NCBI GenBank assembly: GCA_037951105.1
Contig: JBAMJV010003225.1
Coordinates: 90,001-154,000, forward strand
Direction of reading: 5' to 3'
Length of the DNA: 64,000 nt
Source of the DNA: Echinarachnius parma
Taxonomy: Eukaryota > Echinodermata > Echinoidea > Clypeasteroida > Echinarachniidae
In this document: positions 56,974-64,000 of the stretch, piece by piece
Layout: the number at the start of each line of letters is the position of its first letter
How positions within the stretch are numbered: position 1 is the first letter of the stretch
Notes under the pieces: model-generated
What the model saw: only the letters and a program-made list of their open reading frames with translations
Told to the model about the DNA's origin: nothing
Database searches by the model: none
Position numbers and translations under genes: made by a program

Positions 56974-58720
56974 AGGGAATTCAGACCGGTATATTAGACG
57001 CGTGGATCCATCTTGCGCACTTTTACGCACGGTACGTAATCCCCATTGGCTCAGTTATAAGTAGCGATCTCAAACTGTCCCACTTCCGAATACCCGAGTC
57101 AAAAATGCATCAAAAATAGTCGCGTTCGGAATGTTTGTACTAGTCGAATGGAGATCCATCAGAGATGTTTACGAGCGAAAATATCACGTAACACGCTTAA
57201 CCGCAACCGACTTCAAAGTGCCGCTGCTTGATGCCTTATGTGACAGCGTGAGAAATTTGTTTGCTGCATGCAATTTCATAAGAAGGCCTTTGTTCAGATA
57301 TTTCGAAGCACCTCTCTTCGATCGATCCAACACATATCGTGAGTTTACCTCGAGAGATTACGGTGGAGTCGAGTTGGAATTTGCTGACTACCCATTATAA
57401 CCCACGCATATATGCCTTTAAACAATTACAAAATGTCTTTTTCGAGTTTTGCTGATAATTATGTGCAGACTTGTACCATACAATGATACACACCGCCAAT
57501 AATGTATTTCTTGATTGTATCTGCTTCATATAGGTATCTCTCGTTCAGGAGTGGGTTTTGAAAATACTCGGGCTGTTATGCAGTTCGAGGGAAATGCATG
57601 TCATTACCCAATGTATAGGACGTTTAATTTAAACAAGATACTTACTAACCCATCTGTCGCGAAAACTTCGTCTCCGCGTAAGATTAAAGGTGAATGACGG
57701 TAGTGGGAAACGCCCCACCCCCTAAAAATGAAATGTACACACTTATTACCAACCATGTGAAAGAATATAATTTTTACTAATATGGGATTATACAAATTTG
57801 GCCAAGAAAACCGCCTACTAATTGATATATTTGCAAAATTATAAATTGATCTAAGTACTGCGGATTGACATCGCTACGTGCAAACGACCGCGTGCGTGTT
57901 CGCTATACGGGCTTGTCCCCAGCTTGTCGATATCTCCAGCCCAGCGCTAGCGGCGCGGACAGGTGCGAACGGGCGGTGGATTTATACATTTCACGGGCGG
58001 GTATTGGATTTCTTCCGATATTTCTGTATTTAACCATGCTTAGGTTCGGATTTTACCACACAAGCCCTATTTAAATACTTATTCAACAATATTGATCAAT
58101 ATAGATGTTTTCGGCTACTTTCCCAAAACTGGTATTGGGCTTTAACTCCAGGTGAATTTTTACTTATGGGAATTACAAGATCTATGGTAGCCTTTTTTAA
58201 AATATAGTTTTGCGTCTTAACGTCAGAATGACTACAGAGACAGAGGCTCTGTACTTTCAGAAAGGGACAAGGCATCGATATAATTTTAAAAATCGATGGG
58301 ACAAGGGCGTATAATGTCTATTTATACGCTAATATGTACAGGAAGACAAAAGGGCGCCCACACACCGTAAGCCGCGTTTCGATCGTGTGCTAGCCTTCAC
58401 TCGCCAGGCGTTCCTGACCTTCAGATGCGAGCTAGGCTTGTCAAAGGGAAATGTTATGTATAGCATCTTGAGTGTATTTATTCCAGAACGATTCTATTAG
58501 AATTACAAGTTATCTAGGATAGAGTTTTTGTTATTATTATTAAAGGCTTCGCATCTGTATGTCAGAATGACCATAAATTATATAAGGGGAGAAGAGGGGC
58601 GCCCACACACCGCAAGCCGTGCCTCACCTTCGCTTGTGTGATGCCACAACTTCATCATGTGCAGGGTGTAGCTACATGGGGCCTGGGGGGAGCGGGTGCC
58701 CTCCAACCTAGCTTTACGCC
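56974..58720. other. No gene recognised
   Basis: An open + frame at 57131-57400 (89 codons) is GC-balanced but has no known motif or splice context. A pair of GGCGCCCACACACCG(T/C)AAGCCG patches recurs at 58352 and 58598 as a direct repeat. Confidence 0.4.
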
Positions 58721-58723
58721 TCT

Positions 58724-59040
58724 GGGGGTGTTTCACAAAGATCCTAAGTTGAACTTATCTCGAAGTTGGACTTAACTATTATGAAAAGCCATTTGTAGCC
58801 TTGGATACAATATTACTCAAAAGCAAAAAAGCAAGAATTTCAGACTTTTCATAAAATGTTGCATCAAGAACATGAAATCTCCTTGATTAATAGAAAATAT
58901 TAATGATTTGAATCAACATTCTATGCCTTTTAAAAAGGACTTTTACGGGGAAAAATTCAAAGAAACTAATCATGGCTTTCCATACTTTTCAGTCCAACTT
59001 AGAGTTAAGTTCAACTTAGGATATTTGTGAAACACCCTCC
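58724..59040. mobile_element. Fold-back MITE with GTGTTTCACAAA ends
   Basis: Ends GGGGGTGTTTCACAAAGATC and ATATTTGTGAAACACCCTCC. The inverted match continues through CCTAAGTTGAACTTA. 317 bp, no coding. The interval 59041-59735 shows no gene. Confidence 0.85.
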
Positions 59041-59739
59041 TGATCATGTGATATACTACTCTCGTCAGTCCTTTCTGAAGTAAGATAGACATGAGGCCTT
59101 GTCAAGGGCTAGATAAGAGCAGCGCCCACATGTCGCGATGTGGCTGTCAGGGCCCATATTCATTTTGTTTAAACCGCTTCCTTAGTTCCATGCTAATCAT
59201 ACATTTCAAATGGCATAGTTTAAAAGTGATAACGTTCATTCGTATATATGCATTGACACTGTAGCGGTTAAACGTGATATTGCACAGTCATGTCGATCAT
59301 TACAGCAATTTCGTGGACAAACTATAATCAGCGTGGTCAGCATCCCAGAATAGCCCTTCAGAAGTTCTGACCACCTGATCTTAATCCTGCAGGATACAAA
59401 CGTGATGCAATAAATAGCTATAGGTCTATTTTGGGGAGAGACTCGTGCCTCGTATGGACGTACACATACATGTACGTACGAGCACGTTTTGCCGTAAGGG
59501 GTTGAGGCTATTTCGCCCTATTAATCCTTCCTGTTTACCGTTCGAAAGTAAAAAATCACCATTTTAAATTATTTTGTTGGTAAACAAAACAACAACATGG
59601 TCAATCATTGTTATTGTAGTTCTTAGGCCACCGGTTGTTGCATAATAGTCTTATAAATGAAAGGTAATCCATTCCACCAACAAGTTCAGGAAAATGGTTT
59701 CCTAACGAGTATAATTGCAAAACTCATCACCATAATAAG

Positions 59740-60029
59740 GTACCTGTGCTCATGGGTCTAAAGAAGAAGACTATCTATAATTGTCTAAGACGTACGCGTC
59801 TTCCGTGGTTCTATTGTCTCCAAACGTACGCATGTATAGAATTTGCGCACTTGCGGATGTTTGCCGCATACGGAACCATTAGGCCCCGTTGGTTCCGTTG
59901 TGATGGTGATAATTGTATTGTTTATGAATACACAACCCCTTTGCAAAATGGTGGGCATTCATTTAATATCAAACAACGTTACCAAAACGTATAAGTCTGT
60001 GTTGTTCTTTGAGTGGTGGTCCCCTTTAA
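59740..60029. mobile_element. TTAA-type MITE family G, reversed partial copy
   Basis: Internal GGTTCCGT and AATTGTATTGTTTATGAATA text and the end GTGGTGGTCCCCT-TTAA match family G in reverse. The left terminus is not clear. Confidence 0.6.
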
Positions 60030-60844
60030 AGTGTCATGGGGAGGCGCCATGTTCTACGCACGCCGCGTGCGCTCTGTACTTTGTAATGCTTGAGACGTAC
60101 TTGCGCGAGAGTATGTTGCGCTCACACGTACGATCCGCCGTATATAGAGGTCATAGCGAGCGGCTGCTCAAATCGCTTTCTTGATGTACCAATGCAGTCC
60201 GTTTATTATAGAAGAAACGGCAAAGTGTGATGTATGGATCAGGTTTTTGGTCACTCAGAGAAAATCAGAATAGGTTGTCAACATCAAATCGATTTTGAGG
60301 CAGCCAGAGTAGACAGCATTGGCGTGATGTGGTCTAGCTGATTGAGAGCCACGCCACTTATTTGGGGCAGGCTCTACTTATAAATTAATATTTACTTTCC
60401 ATTTTTTCTCGTTTTTATTGTTTTGTCAAATGATTGGGTTGGCACGTGCCCCTCCCCCTCCCCAAGTAGCTAAGCATAAACACATAGTAATATCGGATGC
60501 CATCTCCCAAGTCTAGAATATATTCTAGGGCGTAGGTGGGGACCAGAATCTCCACAAAAGAGGCAAATGGGAAAGTGCCCCCTCTTTCTCCATTTGCCCC
60601 CTTGGGTATATGATTTTTGAATGTGTATAATACATTTGGGGAGGCAAACGACGTAGCGCTCAGATTTGCCGTGTATGCTATTGGCAGGAAGATTTGTGAT
60701 TGTACAAAAAGGTAATCGATGTATAAATACTGAATATCGGATGTTAGATAGTTATTGATCTCTTTACGCAAGGCCTACGCAATATTACATTCGCCGCTCA
60801 ATGGGTCGATTGCATTGAGGAACCATATGGTCATGTAATCGCTA

Positions 60845-61115
60845 GCATTAGCGAACGTTAGCGACACCGTTTAACGACCGTTTGCGAACGTTTGCGACTG
60901 TTTGCGAAAAAATAAATTCGCAAAGAAATTTTGAACATGTTCAAAATTTCTTTACGACAAGAAAAACTGTTTGCGACAATTAAAACCGTTTGCGAATTTG
61001 TTTGCGACCGTTTGCAACCGTTAACGAACTTTGTGCAACCGTTAACAAACTTTTTGCAACCTTTAACGAATTCGGGCGAAATCCCAAATTTGCATAATTC
61101 GCTAACGTTCGCAAA
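60845..61115 (+). repeat. GTTTGCGAC-type minisatellite
   Basis: About 20 degenerate 10-12 bp units around CGTTTGCGAACGTTTGCGAC. It lies between CGCCGCTCAATGGG (60792) and CGCCTCTCAGTGGG (61120), which are similar direct flanks. The interval 60030-60790 shows no gene. Confidence 0.85.
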
Positions 61116-61377
61116 ACGTTCGCCTCTCAGTGGGATACCCCCTTAAAGCGTTAATTGCGAATGGTCAGTTTGACCAATCTCCTTGATGAAGACCCCGGTT
61201 TAAGATCAGGTGGTCTACATGTAGACGGTCTAATTAGGGGTGTTACGTCGGTGGCCATCCATCAAAAATAATTATAAATAGTATTCGACAATAAGCGAAT
61301 CTAACAAACGTCTGGTTGTACTTGATATAGCCTATATGTCGCTGAGAAATAGCCACGGGTCCGTTAGTAACGGAAAC

Positions 61378-61533
61378 ACTGGGGGCCATCTACAAAGTAC
61401 GTACGCAGGATGGGGGGAGATTAAAGCTGATGCGTACGCTCCATTCAACCACGTGTATAACAAGTGCGTACAGGGGGGGGGGGATTAATTTCGGACCACA
61501 AATTGCATATGTACTTTGTAGATGGCCCACTGG
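61378..61533. mobile_element. Small MITE with perfect ACTGG target duplication
   Basis: Body 61383-61528 (146 bp). Perfect 18 bp inverted ends GGGCCATCTACAAAGTAC and its complement, flanked by ACTGG on both sides. The interior holds a second GTACG-rich inverted pair and a poly-G tract. Confidence 0.9.
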
Positions 61534-62701
61534 CACACTGATGGGGGCTCAGGGGGGGGGGGGGTAAATCCCACCCCTCTTTCCCACATATTAAATCAGT
61601 TATGGCTAATTATTATTGATACACTGTTTCGTGAAGGACCACATTTCATTATTCATGACATTGTGTTAAAACGCACATGTTTGTGGTCAATACAGGGGGG
61701 TAAACTCAGCCGCCATGACGGTTAGGTATGCATGCGATTAGAAGCAGTTTAGCTACGTCACAAAACGTCATCAAAAGTATGACAGGCTGTGTATTTCGAA
61801 ATTGATCTGGAATTAAATAGTAAAATACATCACATTGAGCGGTGAAATATTCACCACCTCTTTATCTAGCGTAATCAATTTGTGTTGCCATTTTCTACTA
61901 CATCAATAAGACCACTTTTTAGTTACATTTTGAGTTAAATACTGTTTATGATTGCTCAATATTTGCAGAAGAGTCGCCCTTCATACACGGATCACCGTCT
62001 CAGCCAAGGGCAAAAATTGTTTACAAATTCATCGCGCGCAAAATCACAAATGTACGCGCTAATGACATCTTTGCCATAGAAAATGTACAGTGTGAGTGCG
62101 CTTGGTAAAGTGCGCGCCTTACGCACATTCCTATTGTTTCGTCATATTATTTCCCCACAATGCAGTTTTGTGACGAACTTCCTCCGTTCAATACTGCTCG
62201 TAAACAAGACCGTCAGCCCGCCATTGTTTTATGTACAAAGGCTATGGGGTACGGTACCTACGGACAATACAGTTTACCTTCTAGTTCTACAACGGCAGTG
62301 TTGGCCTTGGAGTCATACTTCTATGGGTCAATACCAACCGGGTACCAACCATTCCAAACGGTCTCTATATACATGCATGTCGACCGTAGAAGGAGGTACC
62401 CCCTCCCCTTCCCACACTTTCTAATGAAGGATTTCTCGCTAAACTCCCTCCTCATAAAACAAAATATCACACGTGGAAATCCATGCAATTAGCAGTGTGG
62501 ATATGCAGGGTCTGATGGCCAGGGTAAAAGGGGGAGGTGCGAGGCGTTAGCCAATGGCTAATTTGATTTATTTGATGCATTTCGTTATTTAATTGAATAG
62601 AGGTAACACGAGGATAGGGGAAAAGGTTTTAAAAATCTCTTTTTAGGTGCGTGCAAGCGCTCCCACCCCCTATATACCCACTCATTTAACTCTCTCACTA
62701 C
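61534..62701. other. No gene recognised
   Basis: A CpG-rich patch (62030-62480) contains two overlapping + frames of about 110 codons with no known motif. GGAGGTACCCCCTCCCC near 62392 resembles the G-rich dispersed repeat. Confidence 0.4.
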
Positions 62702-63255
62702 TTAAAGTGATACCTGTAAAGTGTCAGATATTGCACAAAATGACATTTGAGACTTCAATCCTATATCAATATCATGGTAAAATACAATTGAAAGATTTGT
62801 GAAAGTTTGAAAGAAAACGAACACTGTTTACCTAGTGAAAAAAACCGAATATTGAGTTCATATTTTATCACCGAATACTGATGGCCTGCCGTAGATTTGT
62901 CGCAGTAATAATCATCCGTTTGACGATATCCGCACCCGTGTATGTTTACAGACGGTACAGAATTCATGGAATTTGCGCGCGCTCGGCTCAAAGTTCAGTC
63001 GGGTCGGGAAGGTTTCCCACGCGCGCTGGCCGGACGTGTTCAGCTACGACAATTGTACTTTTTATCAAAAGCGTTGCTAACGCTTTTGAAATAATGATTT
63101 TCAATGATAATTATTTTCGTACTAAAGGGACATTTGAAAAAATCTAACCCTACTTTATTAATCTCTTACCATAAGCTAAACAACACGGCAGAAGAGAAAC
63201 GAGGAAGCTCCAAGTATTTTTCGTGGAGTTAGACACTTTACAGGCATCACTTTAA
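62702..63255. mobile_element. TTAA-type MITE family D, complete
   Basis: Body 62706-63251 (546 bp). Ends AGTGATACCTGTAAAGTGTC and GACACTTTACAGGCATCACT are a near-perfect inverted pair between TTAA copies. Confidence 0.9.
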
Positions 63256-63292
63256 GATCATGTGTTCATCTGCGTCGCGAGAGGAGGGGCTC

Positions 63293-63707
63293 TTAAAGGG
63301 ATCTAGTAACTTTGTTGATAAGTGCAACAAGTGATGAGTGATTAATAAAATGTGTATTGGTACGATCTGATATGTCCAAAAAGTAATGTGTGAAAAATTT
63401 AAGTTAATTGGATGTTATTAATTGGCTGAGATATGAGCGAAAATGCAAAGTGATAATTTATTATCACTTAATTCAATTAAAGTTATTACACTTACTTTGT
63501 ACACGGCTTAAAATATCCCGTAGATAGTTTAACATCCGAACACTTCAATCAGTAATATCTTTTGAACGAAATGGAAATTTGTAGAAAAAAAATCCGAAAC
63601 CTGTCCCATGCTTTTATTGTTAATATGAATACAACACGGTATGAGAGAACCACTAGAGTTCCAATTAAGTTTTGAGGATTTTGAAACATGTTACTAGATC
63701 CCTTTAA
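63293..63707. mobile_element. TTAA-type MITE family A, complete
   Basis: Body 63297-63703 (407 bp). Ends AGGGATCTAGTAACTTTG and CATGTTACTAGATCCCT, TTAA both sides. It lies 41 bp from the family D copy. The remainder to 64000 shows no gene. Confidence 0.9.
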
Positions 63708-64000
63708 AGCCCGAGCCCTCCCCCCTCAGGCATTTGTTTGTTGTTATTGCTCGTGTGGGCTTTTATTTGGGGTCTCTGAATAGCTAAAATGCGTTATATT
63801 CTTGGCTAAATTCCTGGCTACTCCAATGATCATATTAGTACATACAACGTACATCCGGAGAATCAACATGACATATTACGTTTCTTTTAGGCTTTCAGTA
63901 TAATCCAATTTTTCCAGTCATCAGTCATGTATTTTTTCAAATATCAATTGTCCTTTATTTTCCTCGAATCAAGTGCCTGCGTTGCGTGGGTGGGAGAAAC

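Noticed and set aside
57131-57400. An 89-codon + frame with balanced composition
   Set aside because: No homologue recognised, no splice sites around it and no second exon. Left as unannotated rather than called a gene.
60415-60771. A - frame with YTANLSAT text resembling TM2 of the receptor
   Set aside because: No GN motif of TM1, no conserved TM2 Asp or ECL1 Trp, and no donor in the needed phase. The similarity is a few residues and most likely chance.

Overview
This is an animal nuclear-genome window: spliced genes with GT-AG introns, an 18.6 kb intron, tRNA-derived SINEs, L1-type LINE remains and a heavy load of small inverted-repeat transposons. It is not prokaryotic. The recognisable genes (a GPI-anchored two-domain LU/Ly6 protein and a kisspeptin-receptor-like GPCR), together with the repeat types, fit an invertebrate deuterostome such as an echinoderm, hemichordate or amphioxus. 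The species cannot be fixed from sequence alone.

Genes. (1) A complete five-exon LU-domain gene lies on + from 10244 to 33726. It encodes 252 residues: signal peptide, two three-finger domains each ending in a CCxxxxCN motif, and a C-terminal GPI signal. Its splice phases agree across all four introns. (2) Inside intron 1 of that gene, on the opposite strand, two putative exons (18732-18627 and 18171-18107) belong to an unidentified gene. (3) On -, two exons (54039-53904 and 48713-48082) encode TM3 through the C-terminus of a class A peptide receptor that best resembles kisspeptin receptors. The exons for TM1-TM2 were not found and probably lie beyond 64000. (4) Two decayed L1/Tx1-like LINE 3' ends lie at 10431-10990 (-) and 12270-14175 (+). 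A weak candidate terminal exon lies near 39380-39652 (-).

Repeat layout. 0-6 kb: TTAA-bounded MITEs plus four blocks of a TTAGACnAAnTGG minisatellite arranged as a large palindrome. 6.5-9.3 kb: tandem copies of a hairpin-bearing 752 bp unit, repeated in inverted orientation at 14.6-15.6 kb. 19.9-21.2 kb: a 1.29 kb fold-back element with another element nested inside. 21.3-26.8 kb: about 3.5 tandem copies of a 1.54 kb unit carrying a tRNA-like head. These copies show filled and empty sites for two later insertions. 29.9-30.5, 33.7-34.1, 43.9-45.9, 46.7, 58.7-59.0 and 61.4 kb: further TIR elements. 36.9-37.5 kb: a cluster of tRNA-Gly-headed SINEs.

The strongest window-wide pattern is a set of at least seven otherwise unrelated short elements. 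All begin TTAA-AGG and end CCT-TTAA, as expected of non-autonomous elements that insert at TTAA. The most unusual gene-level feature is an intronic tandem array next to the receptor's last exon, in which each unit carries a degenerate copy of that exon's 5' edge. Work was by eye. Ends of decayed repeats are approximate, and no homology search was possible.
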